From assembly GCA_902496505.1 (NCBI GenBank), contig CABVBB010000117.1, positions 1-6,820 of the forward strand: a stretch of DNA of 6,820 bases, read 5' to 3'. The notes below the pieces were generated by a model that was not told the origin of the DNA, ran no database searches, and saw only the letters and a list, made by a program, of their open reading frames with translations. Positions within the stretch are counted from its first letter, which is position 1, and every line of letters starts with the position of its first letter. This document shows, in pieces, positions 1 through 5,455 of this stretch. The DNA comes from an uncultured Peptococcaceae bacterium. Lineage in GTDB: Bacteria; Bacillota; Peptococcia; Peptococcales; Peptococcaceae. The position numbers and the translations under genes are program-made.

Positions 1-55
1 GTAGAGCACCTGACTTTTAATCAGGGTGTCAACAGTTCGAATCTGTTATGGCTCA
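1..55 (+). tRNA. tRNA-Lys(TTT), 5' end cut off by window edge
   Basis: The 3' part of a tRNA is visible. The anticodon stem is CCTGA (9-13) paired with TCAGG (21-25), around loop CTTTTAA with anticodon TTT at 16-18. The T arm is AACAG/CTGTT around TTCGAAT (31-47). The 3' acceptor strand is ATGGCTC (48-54) with discriminator A55. The 5' acceptor strand and the first half of the D arm lie before the window. No CCA is encoded, so the end would be added by the CCA-adding enzyme. Confidence 0.93.
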
Positions 56-61
56 TCACTT

Positions 62-135
62 GGCCTGTTGGAGAAGGGGCTTAACTCACCAGCCTTTCAC
101 GCTGGCATTCAGGGGTTCAAATCCCCTACAGGTCA
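62..135 (+). tRNA. tRNA-Glu(TTC), first copy
   Basis: A complete cloverleaf: acceptor GGCCTGT (62-68) pairs with ACAGGTC (128-134, one G-U), discriminator A135. Anticodon stem CCAGC/GCTGG (89-93 and 101-105) encloses CTTTCAC with anticodon TTC at 96-98. The T arm is GGGG TTCAAAT CCCC. CCA is not encoded. It differs from the second Glu copy at 250-323 by two D-loop bases (80 and 82). Confidence 0.96.
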
Positions 136-164
136 TTTGCTTTTTTATACCCCACATCCAGTGA

Positions 165-237
165 GGGCGATTAGCTCAGTTGGGAGAGCGTCTGCCTTAC
201 AAGCAGAGGGTCGGCGGTTCGAGCCCGTCATCGCCCA
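165..237 (+). tRNA. tRNA-Val(TAC)
   Basis: Acceptor GGGCGAT (165-171) pairs with ATCGCCC (230-236), discriminator A237. Anticodon stem TCTGC/GCAGA (191-195 and 203-207) encloses CTTACAA with anticodon TAC at 198-200. D-arm TAGCTCAGTTGGGAGAGC and the T loop TTCGAGC are standard. CCA is not encoded. It sits between the two tRNA-Glu copies. Confidence 0.96.
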
Positions 238-249
238 TTGTTTTAACGT

Positions 250-323
250 GGCCTGTTGGAGAAGGGGTTCAACTCACCAGCCTTTCACGCTGGCATTCAG
301 GGGTTCAAATCCCCTACAGGTCA
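250..323 (+). tRNA. tRNA-Glu(TTC), second copy
   Basis: Almost identical to the tRNA at 62-135: same acceptor (250-256 with 316-322), same anticodon arm (anticodon TTC at 284-286), same T arm, discriminator A323, no CCA. Only two D-loop positions differ. The duplicate flanks the tRNA-Val gene, suggesting a local duplication within the cluster. Confidence 0.96.
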
Positions 324-335
324 CTTTTATATTAT

Positions 336-409
336 GGCGCAGTAGTTCAGTTGGTTAGAATGCCAGCCTGTCACGCTGGAGGTCGTGGGTTCGAACCCCA
401 TCTGCGTCG
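336..409 (+). tRNA. tRNA-Asp(GTC)
   Basis: Acceptor GGCGCAG (336-342) pairs with CTGCGTC (402-408, one G-U). Discriminator G409 is the identity base typical of Asp. Anticodon stem CCAGC/GCTGG (363-367 and 375-379) encloses CTGTCAC with anticodon GTC at 370-372. The T arm is GTGGG TTCGAAC CCCAT. CCA is not encoded. Confidence 0.96.
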
Positions 410-416
410 CTTGTTT

Positions 417-489
<73 letters not shown>

Positions 490-491
490 TT

Positions 492-526
492 AAAGCCTGG
501 TCACTGTCATGGTGGTCAGGCTTTTT
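492..526 (+). terminator. Intrinsic terminator of the tRNA cluster (first)
   Basis: Stem 492-504 (AAAGCCTGGTCAC) pairs with 512-524 across a 7-nt loop, giving 13 bp including two G-U wobbles. The T run spans 522-526. It starts 3 nt after tRNA-Phe, so it ends the tRNA transcript. Confidence 0.85.
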
Positions 527-538
527 GCTTTTGCAGCT

Positions 539-575
539 AAGCGCGGTTGTCAAGACTTGACAGCCGCGCTTTTTT
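539..575 (+). terminator. Second, back-to-back intrinsic terminator
   Basis: A long, nearly perfect hairpin with AAGCGCGGTTGTCA on the left (539-552) and its complement on the right (558-571, one wobble), followed by six T (570-575). It lies 12 nt after the first terminator and has the same orientation. It works as a backup that insulates the two-component operon from strong tRNA transcription. Confidence 0.85.
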
Positions 576-709
576 GTGTCTCGGTAAAAATGATTTTTTG
601 ATGCGGTCGTGGATTCACATGACTTTCACACACCTATCCCATCTCCATTCCGCAGGGGCCGGGTATGCTTAAAATACAAAGAGAGAGGATTCCTTTTGAC
701 GGGCAAAAT

Positions 710-718
710 TGTTACAAT
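710..718 (+). promoter_or_regulatory. Candidate extended -10 promoter of the two-component operon
   Basis: TG-T-TACAAT (TG at 710-711, -10 hexamer at 713-718) matches an extended -10 element five of six bases from consensus in the hexamer. A TTGACG at 696-701 resembles a -35 box, but the 11-nt spacer is too short for ordinary sigma-70 spacing, so the extended -10 is the better reading. Transcription would start near 725, leaving a leader of about 28 nt. The rest of 576-752 shows no gene that I can support. Confidence 0.4.
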
Positions 719-737
719 AGAGGATAGAAAAAACGAT

Positions 738-743
738 GGGAGG
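738..743 (+). promoter_or_regulatory. Ribosome binding site fixing the response-regulator start
   Basis: GGGAGG at 738-743 lies 9 nt before GTG 753 and 6 nt before GTG 750. No comparable site precedes the far-upstream in-frame GTG at 609, and the receiver domain's first strand (ATIYLVDDE) begins right after GTG 753. This supports the short form of the protein. Confidence 0.7.
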
Positions 744-752
744 GCGGATGTG

Positions 753-1418
753 GTGGCGACGATCTATTTGGTGGATGATGAGAAAAATTTGAATCTCCTT
801 CTGGCAGAATATTTGAAGCGGGAGGGGCATACGGTGCAGAGCTTTTTTGACGGGCTGTCGGCACTGGAACATACCGCTGATCGGCCGGACCTGTGGGTCT
901 TGGATATCATGCTCGGGGATATCGACGGCTATGCGCTGCTCAAAAAGATCAAGGAGGATGATAAGGAGCGGCCAGTGATCTTTATTTCGGCCAAGAATGA
1001 TCTGCTGGACCGGGTGGTGGGATTGGAATTGGGCAGCGACGATTATCTGCCTAAGCCTTTTTTGCCGCGGGAATTGGTCATTCGCGTGCAGCTGCTGCTG
1101 CAAAAGCGCTTGTCGCCTCAAGCGGCACCGAAGCTTGAAAATATCGCGGGCTACACCATCCATCAGGCGGCGCGCACGGTGGAGGATGCGGGCGCAGCCA
1201 TCAGCCTGACGCACAAAGAATGGCAGATCCTCAGCTATTTCCTGGCCAATGTGGGACTGGTGGTCAGCCGCGATCAGATCTTGCAGCACGTCTGGGGCGA
1301 GGATTATTACGGTTCGGACCGAGTGGTGGATGATACGGTGCGCCGCCTGCGCAAAAAAATGCCGCGCCTGCCGCTGGAGACCGTTTATCAGATCGGCTAT
1401 AAGCTGGTGAAACCATGA
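753..1418 (+). CDS. OmpR/PhoB-family response regulator
   Basis: A DNA-binding response regulator of 221 residues, the usual length for the family, acting in the cytoplasm as phospho-acceptor of the kinase encoded next. The N-terminal receiver domain (about 2-118) has the acidic pair D8/D9, phospho-acceptor D51 in WVLDIMLGD, the switch residue S79 and the conserved K101 in the YLPKPF motif. The C-terminal winged helix (about 128-220) shows the family signature: the LTHKEWQIL helix, VVSRDQILQHVWG, then the VDDTVRRLRKK recognition helix and the QIGYKL wing. The start is GTG 753 (GTG 750 is possible), chosen from the Shine-Dalgarno site and the domain boundary. An in-frame extension to GTG 609 would run through the promoter and lacks a binding site. 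The stop overlaps the kinase start (ATGA). Target genes cannot be read from sequence. Its own operon is the usual default, and the adjacent sulfotransferase operon is a possibility. Confidence 0.93.
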   Translation: MATIYLVDDEKNLNLLLAEYLKREGHTVQSFFDGLSALEHTADRPDLWVLDIMLGDIDGYALLKKIKEDDKERPVIFISAKNDLLDRVVGLELGSDDYLPKPFLPRELVIRVQLLLQKRLSPQAAPKLENIAGYTIHQAARTVEDAGAAISLTHKEWQILSYFLANVGLVVSRDQILQHVWGEDYYGSDRVVDDTVRRLRKKMPRLPLETVYQIGYKLVKP

Positions 1419-2722
1419 AGCCCCGCCGTTATTCCTTATCCCGACAGATCTGGCTGATGATGATGGCGGCGGCGGTGCTCTTTGCGTTGATCTTTGGCGG
1501 CACCATTTATCATGTCAGCAGCAGGGAGGGCGAAAAGCAGATGGCGGCGCAGCATCAGAGGATCGCAGCCGATCCGGAGGCGATGCGCTGGCTAGAGGGC
1601 GGGGAGTCGGTGGAGCATTATTTCGTGGCCAACGATCCTTGGGCTTGGCGCACTTTTTTGGACAGCGTTCCTATAGTTGGGCAGCACGACTGGCCGGGCG
1701 ATCTGTCTGAGGCTGTTCGCGCGAAGCTTCCGGAGGCTGTGCAGGGCGAGTGCTGGACGGAGCGGGGGCATACCCGCTGGATGGTCACCTATCTGCCGGA
1801 AACGGACCGCTATCTTGTCAGCGTGTTCTATTTGGCGTCGCGCCGGGTGCTGCTGCCCATCTTGGGACTGACGGCCGTCGTGATCTTATTGGGCATCGCC
1901 CATTCGGCATTGGTGACGCGCTATGTGATCCGCCCGGTCCACCAGCTGGCCGCCTACGCCAGAGATATTGCTGCCAAGCGCTGGCCGCAGCCCATGAACA
2001 GCGCCAACAGCGCTTCGGAGATCGGCGAATTGATCGAGGCGATGAATGATATGCAGACTCAGCTGCGGCAAAGTGAAGCGGAGCAGCAGACGTTTCTGCA
2101 AAGCATCTCTCACGATCTCAAGACGCCGGTGGCGGTGATCATGGCTCACGCACAGGCGATCCAAGACGGTATATACGTGGGCTCGCCGGAAAACAACGCC
2201 GCCGTCATCCTGGAAGAGGCGCATCGCTTGGAAGATAAGATCCGCAAGGTGCTTTATTACAATACGCTGGATTATTCGCTGCATAACAGCGACTGCGGCG
2301 AGACGACGGCTGTGGCCGAACTCTTGGAAGATCTAGCCGGACGCTTTGCTGCAATGGAAGATAAGCTCACCTGGCAGCTGGCGCTTGAGGCGGCGGAAGC
2401 GGCAGCAGAGGAAGAAGATCTGCGGGTGGCGCTGGAAAATATCCTGGATAATGCCCTGCGCTATGCGCGCTCTGGCATCCAATTGTCTGATACTGTCCAA
2501 GACGGCTGGGTGACCATCACCATTGCCAATGACGGCGAGCCTATTGCCCAAGATCAGCTGGAGCGGCTCTTTGGTCAGCTGAGCAAAGGCAAAAACGGTA
2601 ATTTTGGCTTGGGACTTTTTATCAGCCGCAAGATCATCACCCATTACGGCGGTCAGATCACCGCAGAAAATACAGCGGACGGCGTGGCTTTCCATGTGAC
2701 GCTGCCGCGCAAGGAGGAATGA
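1415..2722 (+). CDS. Membrane-bound sensor histidine kinase
   Basis: A HisKA-type sensor kinase of 435 residues, partner of the response regulator with which it overlaps by 4 nt (translational coupling). TM1 is about residues 12-31 and TM2 about 146-167, enclosing an extracytoplasmic sensor region of roughly 115 residues that is rich in Trp, Glu and His. I do not recognise a named sensor fold there. A HAMP linker (about 168-221, with VIRPVHQLA) leads to the dimerisation helix with the phospho-accepting H233 in the H-box SISHDLKTPV. The ATPase domain shows the N-box ENILDNALRYA (N342, N346), the G1 box ANDGEPI (D373) and the G2 box FGLGLFISRKI (398-401), so it should be active. Residues 323-334 form an Ala/Glu-rich stretch. 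The stop lies 3 nt before the next start, and the next gene's Shine-Dalgarno is inside this gene. The signal sensed is unknown. Co-transcription with a heme protein suggests redox, oxygen or heme status, which is inference. Confidence 0.93.
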   Translation: MKPRRYSLSRQIWLMMMAAAVLFALIFGGTIYHVSSREGEKQMAAQHQRIAADPEAMRWLEGGESVEHYFVANDPWAWRTFLDSVPIVGQHDWPGDLSEAVRAKLPEAVQGECWTERGHTRWMVTYLPETDRYLVSVFYLASRRVLLPILGLTAVVILLGIAHSALVTRYVIRPVHQLAAYARDIAAKRWPQPMNSANSASEIGELIEAMNDMQTQLRQSEAEQQTFLQSISHDLKTPVAVIMAHAQAIQDGIYVGSPENNAAVILEEAHRLEDKIRKVLYYNTLDYSLHNSDCGETTAVAELLEDLAGRFAAMEDKLTWQLALEAAEAAAEEEDLRVALENILDNALRYARSGIQLSDTVQDGWVTITIANDGEPIAQDQLERLFGQLSKGKNGNFGLGLFISRKIITHYGGQITAENTADGVAFHVTLPRKEE

Positions 2723-2725
2723 AAG

Positions 2726-3583
2726 ATGCTGAAAACAGCCAATGGCTTGAAGCTGTGGATCGAATGCCTGATGCTCATCGCCATGATCAGCTTGATGGAT
2801 ATCACCACTCTGGGAAGCTTCATGCACGAGCGTATCGGGCTGGTGCTGGGGCTGCTGGCAGCGGTGCATTTGGCGCTGGACGTTCGGATGATCGGGCCGC
2901 TGCTTAAGCGCATCGGGCGCAGGGATACGCCTTATCCCATGCGGCTGGGCTATATCGTGGATGTGCTGCTCTTTATCGGAATGGCAGTGATCTTGGTCAC
3001 GGGCGTCGGTACATCCGCCACCATTTTTACACAGGTGCAGCTGCCTCGCAGACGGTTCTTCATGGACCTGCACACTTATGTGTCCAATATCACCATGCTG
3101 CTCATGCTGGGCCATCTCTGGCTGCACAAAGGCTGGCTGCGCGGGATGCTGCGCATAACGGCCAGACGCTGGCGAGAAGCTGGCGGCCGATCGAGGATCG
3201 TTGTTTGGACAGCATCGCTGGCCGTCGTCGTGGCTGTCACGGCGGTGGGCGTCGATCAGGTCGAGCGCGTGATCGTGCCTGGCGGCCAAGGCCAAGGCTA
3301 CGGCTGGCAGGGCGGCCGCGGTGTGGTGACAGATGACCGGCCGATAGGCGATGTGGTCTTTGACCAAGAGATGCTGGCGCAGTACGACGGTAAGGATGGT
3401 CGGCCGGCCTATATCGCTTTTGACGGGCTGGTCTACGATGTGGGCGCGTATTTCATCCAAGGCGAGCACCATGAGGGCGTTCACGCTGGTATGGATCTCA
3501 CTGGTCAGATCGATCGCCGCAAATGCCTCAACGCTCTGAACCATTGTCCTATTGTGGGCACCTGGGCAGAGGCGAATAGTTGA
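2726..3583 (+). CDS. Membrane heme b protein: DUF4405-like domain fused to a cytochrome b5-like domain
   Basis: A 285-residue membrane protein, apparently an electron carrier or redox sensor. The first ~150 residues resemble DUF4405/di-heme b proteins. Helices lie near 10-30, 36-56, 75-95 and 117-137, with paired helix histidines in MHERIG...AVHLALD (H34, H48) and in DLHTYV...LGHLWLHKGW (H116, H130, H134), the usual bis-His heme b ligands. A fifth helix (about 156-176) and a Gly-rich linker (186-199) lead to a C-terminal domain (about 208-280). This matches the bacterial cytochrome b5-like heme/steroid-binding family: DGKDGRPAYIAFDGLVYDVG, then GEHHEGVHAGMDLT and HCPIVGTW, with H248, H249, H253 and H273 as candidate ligands. 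Basic loops at 61-73 and 138-158 are predicted cytoplasmic, which places the b5-like domain outside the membrane. The start has an AAGGAGG site (2711-2717) 8 nt upstream. It is the last gene of the two-component operon, followed by a terminator. Family assignment is by motif reading; the redox partner is unknown. Confidence 0.78.
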   Translation: MLKTANGLKLWIECLMLIAMISLMDITTLGSFMHERIGLVLGLLAAVHLALDVRMIGPLLKRIGRRDTPYPMRLGYIVDVLLFIGMAVILVTGVGTSATIFTQVQLPRRRFFMDLHTYVSNITMLLMLGHLWLHKGWLRGMLRITARRWREAGGRSRIVVWTASLAVVVAVTAVGVDQVERVIVPGGQGQGYGWQGGRGVVTDDRPIGDVVFDQEMLAQYDGKDGRPAYIAFDGLVYDVGAYFIQGEHHEGVHAGMDLTGQIDRRKCLNALNHCPIVGTWAEANS

Positions 3584-3629
3584 AAATAGTCATCATGGCT
3601 GCGCCGACAGGATCGTGCAGCCTCGGAAA

Positions 3630-3663
3630 CCCCTCTTGTTTTTCGACAGGAGGGGCTTTTTTT
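3630..3663 (+). terminator. Intrinsic terminator after the heme-protein gene
   Basis: Stem CCCCTCTTGT (3630-3639) pairs with ACAGGAGGGG (3646-3655), 10 bp with one wobble, around a 6-nt TTTTCG loop, then C and seven T (3657-3663). It begins 46 nt after the stop codon and separates the two-component operon from the sulfotransferase genes. Confidence 0.92.
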
Positions 3664-3708
3664 ATGGGGGTTATTGCGGAAATTTATAAGCTTATAGTGT
3701 TTAGCAAT

Positions 3709-3737
3709 TTTACTTATTGCAATGCATAAGCTACAAT
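3709..3737 (+). promoter_or_regulatory. Candidate promoter of the sulfotransferase operon
   Basis: TTTACT (3709-3714) and TACAAT (3732-3737) are separated by exactly 17 nt and match four and five of six consensus bases. Initiation near 3744 would give a leader of about 140 nt containing both downstream hairpins. In AT-rich DNA chance matches are common, so this is only a candidate. Confidence 0.4.
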
Positions 3738-3750
3738 TATGACATAAAAT

Positions 3751-3779
3751 CAAGTTGATAAAAAACATCGATCAACTTG
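3751..3779 (+). repeat. Perfect 9-bp inverted repeat (operator or leader hairpin)
   Basis: CAAGTTGAT (3751-3759) and ATCAACTTG (3771-3779) are exact reverse complements around an 11-nt spacer. No T run follows, so it is not an intrinsic terminator on the + strand. Each arm contains a TTGAT/ATCAA pentamer, as does the dyad at 3827-3851. It could be an operator downstream of the candidate promoter or a leader RNA stem. Confidence 0.6.
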
Positions 3780-3826
3780 GGCTTATGGCAGCGGAAATAA
3801 AAAAAGCCGCGCGATCATATTTCTGT

Positions 3827-3851
3827 TGATTGATAATATTTTTATCAATCA
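3827..3851 (+). repeat. Perfect 10-bp inverted repeat just before the sulfotransferase RBS
   Basis: TGATTGATAA (3827-3836) and TTATCAATCA (3842-3851) are exact reverse complements with a 5-nt centre. The dyad ends 17 nt before the Shine-Dalgarno at 3869. It resembles a dimeric repressor or activator operator and would also fold in RNA. The half-sites recall FNR/CRP-family TTGAT/ATCAA, but the spacing is wider than the usual 4 nt, and the centre does not fit the 7-1-7 Fur pattern. Confidence 0.6.
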
Positions 3852-3867
3852 TTAAATACAAATTATT

Positions 3868-3934
3868 CAAAGGAGTGTTTCGTTATGGGTCAACCTTTTG
3901 TACATCCCACCGGTGTCACCATCTACGATCCTGA
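3868..3934 (+). repeat. Direct repeat, copy 1: RBS plus start of the first sulfotransferase
   Basis: This 67-nt segment carries the AAAGGAG Shine-Dalgarno (3869-3875), a 9-nt spacer, the ATG and the first ~17 codons. It recurs at 5389-5455 with only two differences (3882 and 3926), one noncoding and one silent. Such silent-site conservation, including the untranslated leader, indicates recent duplication or gene conversion. Confidence 0.85.
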
Positions 3935-5363
3935 AAAAGCCTGGAGCGGCTACACATTGATGCCTATTGCCGGCGTCGGTGCTGTGCTGGTGGACATGAA
4001 CGGCAATGTCGTGCGCAACTGGGTGGATCTGCAGGGCTTTCCAAACAAGCTGCTGCCCGGCGGCTACGTCATGGGCAGTTTGGGCGTGCGGGATACGGAC
4101 TTCGGCTATCAGGATCAGACCGATCTGGTGCAGGTCGATTGGGACGGTAATGTGGTCTGGAAATTCGATAAGAAAGAGTACATCGAGGATGAAGGTCACG
4201 AACCGCAGTGGATGGCACGTCAGCATCACGATTATCAGCGTGAGGGCAACACCGTCGGCTATTATGTGCCTGGCATGGAATGCAAGACCAATGGCGGCAA
4301 TACCTTGATCCTCTGCCACGAAAATCTATATAACAACAAGATCACTGACAAACGGCTTTTGGATGACTGCTTCATCGAAGTGGACTGGGAAGGCAATATC
4401 GTTTGGCAGTGGCATGCTAACGAGCATTTCAAAGAAATGGGCTTCTCCGATGCAGCCAAAAATGCGCTCTTCCGCAATCCTAACATGCACGAAAACGGCG
4501 GCGGCATGGGCGACTGGATCCACATCAACTCCATGAGCGTCTTAGGCCCCAACAAATGGTACGACGGGGGCGACGAACGCTTCCATCCGGACAATATCAT
4601 CTGGGATGGCCGCGAAGCCAATATCAGCGCCATCATCGACCGCAAGACCGGCAAGATCGTTTGGCAGATGGGCCCGGACTTCTCCGCGACCAAAGAACTG
4701 CGCCGCATCGGCCAGATCATCGGTCAGCACCATGTGCATATGATCCCCCGCGGACTGCCTGGTGAAGGCAATATCCTGATCTTTGACAACGGCGGCTGGG
4801 CAGGCTATGGCCCCGCCAGCAATACCTCACTTGACGGCACCAAAGCCAATATCATCGACCGGTCCCGCGTCATCGAACTCAATCCGGTGACCATGAAAGT
4901 CGTTTGGGAAGTCACCGCCAGCAAGCTGGGCTATGGCGCACCGGGCATCAATGACTACCGCTTCTACAGCCCCTTGGTCAGCGCCACTCAAAGACTGCCC
5001 AATGGCAATACGCTCATCACCGAGGGTATCGGCTGCCGTATCTTCGAGGTCACCAAAGACTTGCAGATCGTCTGGGAATATTGGTCACCGTTTGACAGCA
5101 TCTCAAATGTCATTTATCGGGCTTACCGCTATCCGTACGATTATGTGCCGCAGTTGGAAAAACCTGTGGAAACACCGGTCGTTCGGCTGGACAACCATAC
5201 CTTCCGCGTACCAGGCGCAGCAGACTGCAAACTGCCGGAAGCGACCATTGTCCCTGGCACCACCGGCTATTCTCAGAAAGTAGAAATGTGCGTTTCCGCT
5301 GATGACCAAGACCAATCTCTCAAAGAACATGATGACGACAACGAGGGCGTTATCAAATTCTAA
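3885..5363 (+). CDS. Aryl-sulfate sulfotransferase (ASST family), cytoplasmic type, copy 1
   Basis: The family transfers a sulfuryl group from a phenolic sulfate ester to another phenol without PAPS, through a sulfated histidine. This 492-residue protein shows six blade-type repeats ending in a GNVVW-like strand (about 37-46, 85-92, 167-174, 252-260, 332-341, 390-397), as expected for the six-bladed propeller. Candidate catalytic elements are QHHDY (H114/H115), DWIHINS (H213, N215), WDGRE (R243) and GQHHVHM (H282/H283/H285). From memory of E. coli AssT these would correspond to H252, H356/N358, R374 and H436, but I have not aligned them. Other hallmarks are the HPTGVTIYDPEKAW start, FDNGG and RLPNGNTLITEG. 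No signal peptide or membrane helix is present and the N-terminal domain of periplasmic AssT is absent, so it is probably cytoplasmic. The last 20 residues are acidic. A strong Shine-Dalgarno precedes the start. It is the first gene of a tandem pair with no terminator between. The physiological substrate is unknown. Confidence 0.9.
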   Translation: MGQPFVHPTGVTIYDPEKAWSGYTLMPIAGVGAVLVDMNGNVVRNWVDLQGFPNKLLPGGYVMGSLGVRDTDFGYQDQTDLVQVDWDGNVVWKFDKKEYIEDEGHEPQWMARQHHDYQREGNTVGYYVPGMECKTNGGNTLILCHENLYNNKITDKRLLDDCFIEVDWEGNIVWQWHANEHFKEMGFSDAAKNALFRNPNMHENGGGMGDWIHINSMSVLGPNKWYDGGDERFHPDNIIWDGREANISAIIDRKTGKIVWQMGPDFSATKELRRIGQIIGQHHVHMIPRGLPGEGNILIFDNGGWAGYGPASNTSLDGTKANIIDRSRVIELNPVTMKVVWEVTASKLGYGAPGINDYRFYSPLVSATQRLPNGNTLITEGIGCRIFEVTKDLQIVWEYWSPFDSISNVIYRAYRYPYDYVPQLEKPVETPVVRLDNHTFRVPGAADCKLPEATIVPGTTGYSQKVEMCVSADDQDQSLKEHDDDNEGVIKF

Positions 5364-5388
5364 ACGGCGGCTATTATCTCAAATTTAC

Positions 5389-5455
5389 CAAAGGAGTGTT
5401 TCATTATGGGTCAACCTTTTGTACATCCCACCGGTGTCACCATCTATGATCCTGA
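5389..5455 (+). repeat. Direct repeat, copy 2: RBS plus start of the second sulfotransferase
   Basis: The second copy of the segment at 3868-3934, with Shine-Dalgarno at 5390-5396 and the same 9-nt spacing to ATG 5406. Immediately upstream (5364-5388) the two leaders are unrelated, so the repeat edge is close to the Shine-Dalgarno. Confidence 0.85.

Larger units (their letters stand above)
3664..3884 (+). promoter_or_regulatory. AT-rich control region upstream of the sulfotransferase pair
   Basis: A noncoding stretch of about 220 nt, clearly richer in A+T than the flanking genes. It holds a candidate promoter, a 12-bp palindrome TATAAGCTTATA (3685-3696), GCAAT-N7-ATTGC (3704-3720), two longer perfect inverted repeats (listed separately) and the Shine-Dalgarno of the first sulfotransferase gene. 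No credible small ORF or RNA gene was found. The concentration of dyads suggests binding by one or more transcription factors, or leader RNA structure. Confidence 0.6.

Noticed and set aside
696..718. A classical sigma-70 promoter TTGACG/TACAAT
   Set aside because: The spacer is only 11 nt. The -10 element is kept as an extended -10 candidate instead.
609..752. A 48-codon N-terminal extension of the response regulator from GTG 609
   Set aside because: It has no Shine-Dalgarno site, it would run across the likely promoter, and it adds sequence before the normal start of the receiver domain. GTG 753 has a good site.
669..1289. A 206-codon minus-strand frame opposite the response regulator
   Set aside because: The + strand encodes an unmistakable receiver plus winged-helix protein. 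The antisense product has no recognisable motif.
2333..3544. A 403-codon open frame on the minus strand
   Set aside because: It lies antisense to the kinase 3' end and the heme-protein gene, both of which have clear domains, RBS and operon spacing. Its product is rich in His, Gln and Asp with no recognisable domain. It is a compositional shadow.
3751..3779. Intrinsic terminator or attenuator hairpin
   Set aside because: The arms are AT-rich and no T run follows on the + strand. On the minus strand only a short T stretch follows and no minus-strand gene ends there.
3827..3851. Fur box or canonical FNR/CRP site
   Set aside because: The dyad has a 5-nt centre and total width that do not fit the 7-1-7 Fur pattern or TTGAT-N4-ATCAA. 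It is reported only as an unassigned palindrome.
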